Below, piece after piece: positions 6,204 through 12,798 of a stretch of 13,513 bases of DNA (positions within the stretch are counted from its first letter, which is position 1; the number at the start of each line of letters is the position of its first letter). Below the pieces are notes generated by a model, which searched no databases, was not told the origin of the DNA, and saw nothing but the letters and a program-made list of their open reading frames with translations. Origin of the DNA: Eubacteriales bacterium. Its GTDB lineage: Bacteria; Bacillota; Clostridia; Peptostreptococcales; Anaerovoracaceae. A program made the position numbers and the translations under genes. The stretch covers positions 1 to 13,513 of the forward strand of contig JAQVOT010000010.1 of the NCBI GenBank assembly GCA_028702415.1, in the 5' to 3' direction.

Positions 6204-7030
6204 TACTGTTCACCCCTTTCTGCGGTACCATTATTATCTTCACCGGCATTACCGGCATCCCTTACTTCGCCGGCATCGCTATTCACGTAGTGCCAATCCC
6301 CCAGCTCCTGTGATGTCCTTTGTGAAACCATGCGGAAATCATCTCTGAAAACTTCGTCTATGGACTTGCCTTCTTTTATTCTGATATCCTCCACTGCCTC
6401 ATGACGAATCACTCTACCCTCCTTCAGAAATACAACTTCATCCAGAACCTTTTCAATATCCGAGATCAGGTGTGTTGAAATCAGAATCGTTCCTTCCTCG
6501 TTGTAATTGCTGATTATCGTATTGAGAATATAATCTCTGGCGGCCGGGTCTACTCCTGCGATTGGCTCGTCCAGAAGATAGAGCTGGGCCTTCCTGCTCA
6601 TAACCATGATCAGCTGCATTTTTTCTTTGGTACCCTTGGACATTTCCTTCAGGCGAGCCGTCTCCCTGATGCCAAGAGATGCGCACATTTCTGTTGCTTT
6701 TGCGCGATCAAAGTCTTCATAGAAGTCCTCAAAAATGTTGAGCAGATCATAAACTTTCATACAGTCAGCAAAGTAATTTTTATCCGGCAGATAGCTTACC
6801 TGGGATTTCGTATATGGTCCCGGGTTCTCGCCATCAATGGTGACTGTGCCGGCTGTTGGCCGGATAAGTCCATTCATTATTTTTATCAGTGTTGTCTTGC
6901 CGCTTCCGTTGGGACCCAGAAGCCCGATGATTTTACCGCGGCCTAAAGTCAGATCAACCCGATCCAGTGCCAGGGCACCAGGGAAAGTCTTTGTCAGTCC
7001 ACGGCATTCTACCAGCGTATTAGTTTTCAT
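6203..7030 (-). CDS. ABC transporter ATP-binding protein (YtrB-like)
   Basis: 275 residues; powers the adjacent permease. Walker A GPNGSGKT (39-46), Walker B YLLDEP (151-156), D-loop GVDPAARD (159-166) and switch His187 (STHLISD) are intact. The signature is SKGTK (131-135) rather than LSGGQ, as in YtrB-type ATPases, and the Q-loop position reads VSYLPD. The C-terminal 35 residues are a polar Asp/Gly/Asn-rich tail without known function. The start at 7030 is preferred: GAGGGGTG (7046-7039) lies eight bases upstream. An in-frame ATG at 7048 overlaps that site and would add six residues. The gene follows the GntR regulator by 21 bases and overlaps the permease gene by one base. Confidence 0.93.
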   Translation of the reverse strand: MKTNTLVECRGLTKTFPGALALDRVDLTLGRGKIIGLLGPNGSGKTTLIKIMNGLIRPTAGTVTIDGENPGPYTKSQVSYLPDKNYFADCMKVYDLLNIFEDFYEDFDRAKATEMCASLGIRETARLKEMSKGTKEKMQLIMVMSRKAQLYLLDEPIAGVDPAARDYILNTIISNYNEEGTILISTHLISDIEKVLDEVVFLKEGRVIRHEAVEDIRIKEGKSIDEVFRDDFRMVSQRTSQELGDWHYVNSDAGEVRDAGNAGEDNNGTAERGEQ

Positions 7031-7038
7031 TATATATT

Positions 7039-7046
7039 CACCCCTC
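7039..7046 (-). promoter_or_regulatory. Ribosome binding site that fixes the ATPase start
   Basis: GAGGGGTG eight bases before the ATG at 7030. It overlaps the upstream in-frame ATG (7048-7046), which argues against that longer start. The permease gene uses the same AGGGGTG site. Confidence 0.7.
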
Positions 7047-7051
7047 ATGTA

Positions 7052-7423
7052 TTATTTACCGCTGATGTTGACTTTGTCTGTTATTAATTTCAGGATGTCA
7101 TCAGCACCAAAGCCTATCGCGTTCATTTCTTCCATTAAACTGTTGATTTTCTCTTTTGCAAGTTTTTCACGAGTAATAGCGATTAGATTTTCATCGGTTG
7201 TAACTGTTCTTCCGGCTGTTCGATTGGTAATTACGAGACCATCGGTTTCCAGTTCGGCCAAAGCCCGCTGCATGGTGTTGCGATTTACCTTCGCATCTTC
7301 CGCAAGTTCTCTGACTGTTGGGAACGGGCCGCCCTTCTCATATCTTCCGGCAATAATCTCAAACATTAGCTGTTTTTTGATCTGTGGCCAGATGGGAAGA
7401 CTGTCATTAATTTTCCATTCCAT
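7052..7423 (-). CDS. GntR-family regulator, YtrA subfamily
   Basis: 123 residues, the short size of the YtrA branch: a winged helix-turn-helix (residues 8-75) plus a short C-terminal dimerisation helix pair, with no ligand domain. LPIWPQIKKQL opens the domain, PTVRELAEDAKVNRNTMQRA is the recognition unit and LETDGLV leads to the wing. In this family the regulator represses its own operon and the adjoining ABC transporter genes. The second of two adjacent ATGs (7423) is chosen because GGAGGG (7429-7434) is five bases away; from the first (7426) it is only two. The gene is first in a three-gene operon with the ATPase and permease, and the perfect inverted repeat just upstream is its likely operator. 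Confidence 0.92.
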   Translation of the reverse strand: MEWKINDSLPIWPQIKKQLMFEIIAGRYEKGGPFPTVRELAEDAKVNRNTMQRALAELETDGLVITNRTAGRTVTTDENLIAITREKLAKEKINSLMEEMNAIGFGADDILKLITDKVNISGK

Positions 7424-7440
7424 CATATCCCTCCATATTA

Positions 7441-7484
7441 ATAATGTACTATTGTCTTAAGCACTTAAGACAATAGTACATTAT
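7441..7484. promoter_or_regulatory. 44-nt perfect inverted repeat, likely GntR/YtrA operator
   Basis: Arms 7441-7461 and 7464-7484 are perfectly complementary over 21 bp around a 2-nt spacer (CA). The inner part holds two CTTAAG palindromes eight bases apart; the outer part has GTACTA and TAGTAC. It overlaps the -10 region and start site of the GntR operon and ends seven bases before the ribosome binding site. A binding site for the adjacent regulator is the simplest reading; the same sequence would also form a strong hairpin in any transcript starting upstream of it. Confidence 0.85.
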
Positions 7485-7506
7485 CACTTATCTATTATTC
7501 TGTCAA
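7480..7506 (-). promoter_or_regulatory. Promoter of the GntR-ABC operon
   Basis: Perfect -35 TTGACA (complement of 7506-7501). The -10 is either GATAAT (complement of 7485-7480, spacer 15) or TAATGT with a preceding TGA (spacer 17). Either way the -10 lies at the edge of the inverted repeat 7441-7484, so a bound repressor would exclude RNA polymerase. Confidence 0.6.
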
Positions 7507-7511
7507 CATAT

Positions 7512-7540
7512 TTTATTAAAAAAATATATACCGGCTATAC
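7512..7540 (-). terminator. Weak possible terminator of the DUF4130 gene
   Basis: Just past the stop codon, the minus strand has GCCG and CGGT able to form a 4-bp stem, followed by an A/T stretch and seven T (7524-7518). The stem is too short to be convincing; read-through into the GntR operon cannot be excluded. Confidence 0.25.
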
Positions 7541-7544
7541 TCGG

Positions 7545-8330
7545 CTATTTGCGATTCATCTCCGTCAGATGTTTCCAGTACCTGGCCGGCATGAAGTTCC
7601 GTTGGCAGCGAGGATTCACTCTTTCTTTGATCGCAATATGATCGAAGTAAGTCTGCCAGAGCCGCTGGTATGAAATCTCATCTTCAGTCCTGACGGGATT
7701 CAGATTTTCCGGCAGGCCCTCCGAAATGTACCAATGACCTTCATATGCTATCAGCGCCTTGTTCCTTCCAAGATCTCTGATGATAAAAGGGTTGTTTTTG
7801 AATCTATCGGAAAAATGATCCCCTATCAATTCCAGCACATCGTTGTCCGGCTCCACCTCCGCATACAGCATCTCGCCGGCTCCCCCATCATTATCATCGC
7901 CCTCATCGGCCCTATCCCCCTTGATCGCTTCAAACCTTACAAATTCCAGCATACGTTCCTTCTCGAATCCCACTTTCTTCACAAGAGTTTCCATGTCAAA
8001 AACGGCAGGATCGCTCCTGTTATGCCCGGCTGCATAAGGGTTCCGAAATCCCAGCACAAGGTATCGCAGTATTTTCATTTCCTTGTGAGGATCATTCGAA
8101 AGGTAGGCCCGGTAAACCGTCTTCAGGGCATAAGAATTAATCTTCTTTTCAATGGCCTCATACACCCGGCTTGCTTTTGCGCCATCCGTCTCAACATACA
8201 TGCAGTCATGCAGCAGGCTTGGCTGGTATTCACCCTTAACGCTGATTCCGGCCGCCTCTTCAGTATAGTAATGGTGATAAACGCAGGTCAGTACCCCTTC
8301 AAATGTACCGTCATACAGATAATCGATCAT
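7545..8330 (-). CDS. DUF4130 protein (TIGR03915), partner of the DNA-repair radical SAM protein
   Basis: 261 residues, the length of the single-domain TIGR03915/DUF4130 family ('probable DNA metabolism protein'). It begins DYLYDGTFEGVLTCVYHHY and contains KILRYLVLGFR near the middle, DHFSDRFKNNPFIIRDLGRN (the DRF...PwiIhD segment) and a C-terminal YFDHIAIKERVNPRCQRNFM-PARYWKHL block, all typical. As I recall, the family always occurs with a radical SAM partner and in many species is fused to a uracil-DNA-glycosylase-like domain; no such domain is attached here. Its ATG directly follows the partner's TAG (TAGATG), with GGGGTGA as ribosome binding site inside the partner gene. A DNA modification or repair role rests on family association, not on a shown reaction. 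An acidic Asp/Glu/Gly stretch (about residues 137-150) looks like an inserted loop. Confidence 0.88.
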   Translation of the reverse strand: MIDYLYDGTFEGVLTCVYHHYYTEEAAGISVKGEYQPSLLHDCMYVETDGAKASRVYEAIEKKINSYALKTVYRAYLSNDPHKEMKILRYLVLGFRNPYAAGHNRSDPAVFDMETLVKKVGFEKERMLEFVRFEAIKGDRADEGDDNDGGAGEMLYAEVEPDNDVLELIGDHFSDRFKNNPFIIRDLGRNKALIAYEGHWYISEGLPENLNPVRTEDEISYQRLWQTYFDHIAIKERVNPRCQRNFMPARYWKHLTEMNRK

Positions 8331-9722
8331 CTAAATCACCCCGCTGGTGGCCAGCTTCTCCAGTCGTTCTCCCTCTTCAAGCCGCATCCATTTATTATCG
8401 AAGAGGCTGAGCTGCAACCCGTTCTCCATCTGCAGCATGGAATTCCTGATTGTCTCCGGCTCAAATCGCTTGTTGCCGTTATACCTGCCGCAGCAAAGAA
8501 CGAAGTACCGTGCCCGTTTTACCACGACACCCATTTTCTGCAGATCTTCGAATTTCACCGCCCGGAAAATCCTCTGCCGGATTATTCTTTTGGCAGAAAT
8601 ATGCCCGATTCCCGGAATTCTCATAAGTTCCTCATAGGTCGCCCTGTTGATTTCAATTGGAAAATTGTCCAGATTTCTCAGGGCCCACATTACCTTGGGA
8701 TCCACATCCGGATCCAGATTCTGATTCTTCCCTCCAAGAAGTTCCCCTACATTAAATCCATAGAATCGCAAAAGCCAGTCTGCCTGGTAGATCCGATGCT
8801 CCCTGGCAAGGGGAGGCGCAGTGTTCCTGTCCGGAAGTATAGGCGAATCAACAATAGGAATATAAGCGGAATAGTAAACTCTCTTCATCTTAAAAGTCCT
8901 GTAGAGATTCTCGCTTGTGGTGAGAATACTGAAATCTGTTTCATCTCCGGCCCCAACGATCATCTGGGTTGTCTGTCCCGCAGCGGCAAATGATCCTTTT
9001 CGGGCGGTGGATCCGGGATCGACGAGAGCCCCTGGATTGCCTTTAGCCGGCCACACAAGCTTATCCATGCTGTTCAGTTTTTCTCCCTTGAACATGGTCC
9101 CCGGCCCCTTGAGAGCTCTGGTCTCAATTAGTGTATTTGTAATCTGCTTCATTGGAGCAAATATCTGTTTTGGTTTTTTCTGTGGTGCAAAGGCAGCCAG
9201 GCTTTTGCTGGTGGGCATTTCGATGTTCACACTTAGTCTGTCCGCCACAAGACCTGTCTGGTGAATAATTTCAGGGGAGACCCCAGGAATGATCTTCGCA
9301 TGTATGTATCCTGCAAAACCATATTTATATCTAAGTAACTTCAGGCATTTCAGAATGCGTTCCGCGGTGTAGTCCGGAGATACCTCAACTGCAGAGCTCA
9401 AAAACAGCCCTTCGATATAATTACGTTTATAGAACTCAATCGTAAGCCTTGCCAGCTCATCAGGTTCAAAGGATGCCCGCGGGAAGTCGTTGCTTCTCCT
9501 GTTAACACAGTACTCACAGTTATATTCGCATTTATTGGTAAACAGAACCTTGAGCAGGGAAATGCACCTGCCATCCGCTCCCCAGGAGTGGCAGATTCCC
9601 GCGGCATGGGCATTTCCCATTCTACCCTTATTGTTTCTGTCAGCTCCGCTGCTGGAACAGGACACATCGTACTTGGCACTGTCAGCCAGAATCTGCAGCT
9701 TTTGCATAAGAACTTCTTCCAT
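8331..9722 (-). CDS. Putative DNA modification/repair radical SAM protein (TIGR03916) with HhH domain
   Basis: 463 residues. CEYNCEYC gives the CxxxCxxC cluster motif at Cys65, 69, 72. Upstream, GICHSWGADGRCISLLKVLF is characteristic of this family. The middle has AAAGQTTQMIVGAGDETDFS and KRVYYSAYIPI, both family landmarks. The C-terminal part (about 355-415) is a helix-hairpin-helix DNA-binding domain: INRATYEELMRIPGIGHISA then KRIIRQRI. The likely job is SAM-radical chemistry on DNA or a DNA-bound base, together with the adjoining DUF4130 protein, but no activity is established to my knowledge. The region 204-245, between ALKGPG and KGSFAAAG, seems longer than in homologues I remember. The ATG at 9722 has GGAGGG seven bases upstream. 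A separate promoter lies at 9800-9828. Confidence 0.92.
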   Translation of the reverse strand: MEEVLMQKLQILADSAKYDVSCSSSGADRNNKGRMGNAHAAGICHSWGADGRCISLLKVLFTNKCEYNCEYCVNRRSNDFPRASFEPDELARLTIEFYKRNYIEGLFLSSAVEVSPDYTAERILKCLKLLRYKYGFAGYIHAKIIPGVSPEIIHQTGLVADRLSVNIEMPTSKSLAAFAPQKKPKQIFAPMKQITNTLIETRALKGPGTMFKGEKLNSMDKLVWPAKGNPGALVDPGSTARKGSFAAAGQTTQMIVGAGDETDFSILTTSENLYRTFKMKRVYYSAYIPIVDSPILPDRNTAPPLAREHRIYQADWLLRFYGFNVGELLGGKNQNLDPDVDPKVMWALRNLDNFPIEINRATYEELMRIPGIGHISAKRIIRQRIFRAVKFEDLQKMGVVVKRARYFVLCCGRYNGNKRFEPETIRNSMLQMENGLQLSLFDNKWMRLEEGERLEKLATSGVI

Positions 9723-9770
9723 ACACCTGCCCTCCGCAATGCCGAGTTTGGTAACTTATTATGTCTCATT

Positions 9771-9802
9771 AAAATAAGCCAGAGACAACTCTCTGACTTA
9801 TT
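9771..9802 (-). terminator. Probable terminator of the IMPDH-RarD unit
   Basis: A 13-bp stem (9790-9802 with 9773-9785, one G-U pair) and a 4-nt loop, followed on the minus strand by TTTT then AATG. It lies 32 bases past the RarD stop. It overlaps the -10 of the next promoter, so transcripts from that promoter would carry only part of the hairpin. Confidence 0.6.
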
Positions 9803-9828
9803 ATACTATTATACGAACGCATGTTCAA
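9800..9828 (-). promoter_or_regulatory. Promoter of the radical SAM-DUF4130 unit
   Basis: -35 TTGAAC (complement of 9828-9823), 17-base spacer, -10 TATAAT (complement of 9805-9800). A second TATAAT lies eight bases upstream. The expected start is near 9793, giving a leader of about 70 nt. Confidence 0.75.
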
Positions 9829-9834
9829 GAACAT

Positions 9835-10782
9835 TTATTCTATTCGCTTCTCAAGCCTGTCGATCCTGGCCCTTGCCCTGGCCTTGATCTCCCCTGCTGT
9901 GAAGAATATCAGTCCGATCCATACGATCACGAATGAAATGAACTGAACTCCGTCAAAGGCTTCGTGAAGGACGAAGATCCCCAGGATCAAGGAAATCGAC
10001 GGACTTATATATTCCAGAATCCCCAGCATTATAAGTTCCACTCTGGTGGCCGCAACACCGAAGAGAAAAAGGGGCAGAGCCGTCAGAGGCCCGCAGCACA
10101 GCATCAGCAGATACTTTCCGGTTCCAACCTCGGGCATACTCAGTGCACCCTGGCCTGTGACTTCCAGATATATTACAATTGCCAGCGCCGGTATTGCCAG
10201 CAGTACCGTCTCATAAGACAGCATCAGCATTGATGGCATATCGTACTTTTTCTGAAGAGCTGCATATGCCGCGAAGGTAACCGCAAGCACCAGGGCTATG
10301 CTTGGCACTTCCCCGAAATGAATCAGGATAATAACAAGACCCACCGCCGCCAGCAGGAAAGAAATAATCTTATAATTCGACATCTTTTCTCTGAAGAAGA
10401 TTATTCCAAAGGCCGCAACAACCAAAGGTTCAATAAAGTAGCCCACGCAGGTCTGTATAACGAACCCTGCCTTAACCGCCCATATATACACACTCCAGTT
10501 GCATGTTACGATGGTGCCTGTAAGAGTAAGCCCCCAAAAGGCCTTCTTATCCTTGAAGATTTTTCTGTACTCCTTCCAGCCATACATTCCCAGAGCAAAA
10601 GCAGTACTGATCAGTCCCACCAGAAACACGCGATAAAAGATAACCGTTGACGAAGGAATAGGATTGAGCATATCCCAGTAAAGTACCAAAAAGCCCCACA
10701 ATGTCTGGCAACCCAGACATGTGAGCAGTCCCCTGGTATATTCGCTTGTCCTTTTCCCCGGGTTTAAATTGTTATCTTCCAT
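9835..10782 (-). CDS. rarD: EamA/DMT superfamily transporter, RarD type
   Basis: 315 residues, about ten membrane helices with the two EamA repeats. RarD landmarks: GCQTLWGFLVLYW (24-36), NWSVYIWAVKAGFVIQTCVG (96-115) followed by YFIEPL, then GPLTALPLFLFGVAATR and LGILEYISPSISLILGIFVL. The protein ends in a basic, amphipathic tail (KARARARIDRLEKRIE). The substrate is not known; the 'chloramphenicol-sensitive' label of the E. coli protein says little about transport here. The ATG (10780-10782) directly follows the IMPDH TAA with no intervening base, and I see no good Shine-Dalgarno sequence (only TTAAG), so translation probably depends on ribosomes finishing guaB. A hairpin at 9771-9802 ends the unit. 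Confidence 0.9.
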   Translation of the reverse strand: MEDNNLNPGKRTSEYTRGLLTCLGCQTLWGFLVLYWDMLNPIPSSTVIFYRVFLVGLISTAFALGMYGWKEYRKIFKDKKAFWGLTLTGTIVTCNWSVYIWAVKAGFVIQTCVGYFIEPLVVAAFGIIFFREKMSNYKIISFLLAAVGLVIILIHFGEVPSIALVLAVTFAAYAALQKKYDMPSMLMLSYETVLLAIPALAIVIYLEVTGQGALSMPEVGTGKYLLMLCCGPLTALPLFLFGVAATRVELIMLGILEYISPSISLILGIFVLHEAFDGVQFISFVIVWIGLIFFTAGEIKARARARIDRLEKRIE

Positions 10783-12291
10783 TTACTTAATATCGCTGTA
10801 AATCGCATCTTTAAGGATTACATCGTGGGCTCCGCCTTCTACGATGCTTGTTGCTGAAACAAGGGTCAGCTTAGCATTTTTCTGCAGATCCTTGATGTTC
10901 ATGGTTCCACAGTTGCACATTGTGGATTTCACCTTCATAAGTGACTGACGAACATTATCCGAAAGGGCTCCGGCATATGGCACATAGGCGTCCACCCCTT
11001 CCTCAAATTTCATTTTAGCGTCACCGCCCAGGTCGTATCTCTGCCAGTTACGTGCACGTGCTGAACCTTCGCCCCAGTATTCCTTGTAATAATTTCCGCC
11101 TATTTGAACTTTGTTTGTAGGTGATTCATCGAATCTTGAAAAGTATCTGCCGAGCATCAGGAAATCCGCACCCATGGCCAGAGCCAGGGCCATGTGGTAG
11201 TCGTAAACGATTCCGCCGTCGGAGGAAATCGGAACGTAGATTCCCGTTTCTTTCAAATACTCGTTCCTTGTCTTTGCAATTTCAATAACTGCGGAGGCCT
11301 GTCCTCTTCCGATACCCTTCTGCTCACGGGTAATGCAAATGCTCCCCCCGCCGATGCCGATCTTAACGAAGTCTGCACCTGCCTCTGCCAGGTATCTGAA
11401 CCCCTCCCCGTCTACCACATTTCCGGCACCGATTTTCACGCTGTCGCCGTAATTGTCTCTTACGAACTTTATCGTCTCCGCCTGCCACTCTGAAAAACCT
11501 TCGCTTGAGTCAATGCAGAGAATATCAACCCCCGCTTCAACCAGTGCAGGAATCCTAGTCTCATAATCACGCGTGTTCACACCTGCTCCCACAACGTATC
11601 TCTTATCCTTATCCAGAAGTTCATCCGGGTATTCCTTGTGGGCGACATAGTCCTTGCGGAACACGAAGTAAACCAGTCTCTGCTTTTCATCAACAACAGG
11701 AAGTGCATTCAGCTTTCTTTCCCAAAGCATGTCGTTGGCCTCGCTCAGGCTGATCCCTTCCTTGGCTACTATCAGTTTTTCTCTGGGTGTCATGAACTCG
11801 CTTATCTTGGTGTCCATTGGCATTCTGCTGACTCTGTAATCTCTGCTTGTTACGAGGCCAACCATTTTGCCCTCCGCCGTTCCATCTTCTGTTACAGCAG
11901 TGGTGGAGTGACCTGTTCTTTCCTTGAGTTCCAGAAGATCTGCCAGAGTCTGGTCGGGTCTGATATTTGTGTTGCTCCGTACAAACCCCGCTTTATGGCT
12001 TTTGACTTTGCGAACCATGGCTGCCTGGCTTTCAACCGGCTGGGATCCGAAAATAAATGATATGCCGCCTTCCCTTGCCAGTGCAACAGCAAGCTCATCC
12101 CCTGAAACTGCCTGCATGATTGCGGAGGTCAATGGAATGTTCATGGTGATTTCCGGTTTCTCACCTTTCCTGAATTTTGTAACAGGCGTTTTCAGAGACA
12201 CATTTTCCACTCTGCATTCTGTCGAGGAATACCCCGGCACCAGCAGATACTCATTAAATGTTCTCGATGGTTCATCAAAATACTTTGCCAT
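10783..12291 (-). CDS. guaB: IMP dehydrogenase, Tritrichomonas foetus-like type
   Basis: Oxidises IMP to XMP with NAD+, the first committed step to GMP. 502 residues: a (beta/alpha)8 barrel interrupted by two CBS modules (about 100-220). Catalytic loop [20 protein letters not shown] puts the nucleophile at Cys319; Asp261, Arg382 and the flap pair Arg418-Tyr419 ([10 protein letters not shown]) are present. These numbers coincide with T. foetus IMPDH, and the N-terminus ([20 protein letters not shown]) and [13 protein letters not shown] also resemble that enzyme, as I recall it, more than B. subtilis or E. coli GuaB. Lys310 and Glu431, linked to mycophenolic acid resistance in T. foetus, are conserved. 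The start at 12291 has AAGGAG with good spacing; an in-frame ATG at 12360 would add 23 unconserved residues. It has its own promoter and is coupled to rarD. Confidence 0.96.
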   Translation of the reverse strand: MAKYFDEPSRTFNEYLLVPGYSSTECRVENVSLKTPVTKFRKGEKPEITMNIPLTSAIMQAVSGDELAVALAREGGISFIFGSQPVESQAAMVRKVKSHKAGFVRSNTNIRPDQTLADLLELKERTGHSTTAVTEDGTAEGKMVGLVTSRDYRVSRMPMDTKISEFMTPREKLIVAKEGISLSEANDMLWERKLNALPVVDEKQRLVYFVFRKDYVAHKEYPDELLDKDKRYVVGAGVNTRDYETRIPALVEAGVDILCIDSSEGFSEWQAETIKFVRDNYGDSVKIGAGNVVDGEGFRYLAEAGADFVKIGIGGGSICITREQKGIGRGQASAVIEIAKTRNEYLKETGIYVPISSDGGIVYDYHMALALAMGADFLMLGRYFSRFDESPTNKVQIGGNYYKEYWGEGSARARNWQRYDLGGDAKMKFEEGVDAYVPYAGALSDNVRQSLMKVKSTMCNCGTMNIKDLQKNAKLTLVSATSIVEGGAHDVILKDAIYSDIK

Positions 12292-12367
12292 TTTTTCTCT
12301 CCTTATCCTTCTATCATAATTTCCATTGTAATTTTCAGCCCGATACAAGCCGGTAGGCATTTTTACT

Positions 12368-12396
12368 ATTGTACGACCCAGGCCATACTATTACAA
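12368..12396 (-). promoter_or_regulatory. Promoter of the IMPDH-RarD unit
   Basis: -35 TTGTAA (complement of 12396-12391), 17-base spacer, -10 TACAAT (complement of 12373-12368). The expected start is near 12361, giving a leader of about 70 nt with no recognised purine riboswitch. The -35 begins four bases after the end of the CsoR-family gene. Confidence 0.65.
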
Positions 12397-12399
12397 CAT

Positions 12400-12798
12400 T
12401 TATTTCATGAATTTGTCGATTGCTGCATTTAATTCCTCGATCTGCTGCATATCTCCTTCACGGGCAGCCTCAACAATACAGGTTGCCATGTGTTCTTTAA
12501 GGATAACTCTGCTGACTCCCTTGAGAGCCGAACTGATTGCTGACAGCTGAATAAGAACCTCACTGCAGTCCCGATCATTGTCCACCATAGTTTTTACTGA
12601 CTCCATGTGGCCGATAATTCTTGCCAGGCGGTTCATTACCGCCTTCTTGTTTTCATGTGTATGGGTGTGGCCCTGCTCACCATGGGTGTGCTCACCGTGG
12701 GTGTTCTCTTCTCCACCCTGGCTTTGGCCCTGCTCACCGTGACTGTGGCCGTGACCCTCAGAATCCGTGTGCATGAGTGGGTATATGTTTTTAATCAT
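12400..12798 (-). CDS. CsoR/RcnR-family metal-sensing repressor with His-rich N-terminal extension
   Basis: 132 residues. Residues 52-132 are a complete DUF156 all-helical repressor. Cys78 (DRDCSE), His103 and Cys107 (EHMATC) reproduce the Cys-His-x3-Cys set that binds Cu(I) in CsoR. Residues 10-48 are an unusual extension with eleven histidines, rich in Gly, Glu and Gln (GHGHSHGEQGQ, HGEHTHGEQGHTHTHE), resembling the metal-buffering tails of nickel or zinc proteins. Normal family members start close to residue 50; Met55 could yield a short form, but GAGAGG sits eight bases before the ATG at 12798, supporting the long form. The ATG overlaps the upstream acyl-CoA synthetase stop (ATGA). No copper exporter is in the window, so the metal and the target genes are unknown. 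Confidence 0.88.
   Translation of the reverse strand: MIKNIYPLMHTDSEGHGHSHGEQGQSQGGEENTHGEHTHGEQGHTHTHENKKAVMNRLARIIGHMESVKTMVDNDRDCSEVLIQLSAISSALKGVSRVILKEHMATCIVEAAREGDMQQIEELNAAIDKFMK
12668..12741. repeat. Imperfect repeats encoding the His-rich tract
   Basis: TGGCCCTGCTCACCRTG occurs at 12668-12684 and 12725-12741 with one difference, and the core GTGCTCACCGTG lies between them near 12688-12699. They encode HGEQG/HGEHT units, so the His-rich extension probably grew by short duplications. Confidence 0.7.

Noticed and set aside
6837..7460. A 207-codon plus-strand frame over the ATPase and GntR genes
   Set aside because: It is antisense to two well-supported genes and would run through their operator; no domain or ribosome binding site seen.
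7734..8993. A 419-codon open frame on the plus strand antisense to the radical SAM and DUF4130 genes
   Set aside because: It covers two genes with clear family motifs, has no recognisable domain of its own, and its length fits codon bias of the opposite strand.
12292..12361. A purine riboswitch or similar leader for the IMPDH gene
   Set aside because: The leader is about 70 nt, has only weak pairing and none of the conserved purine aptamer bases I could identify.
12668..12741. Short spaced repeats that might suggest a CRISPR fragment
   Set aside because: They lie in frame inside a gene, differ in spacing and encode a His-rich protein tract.
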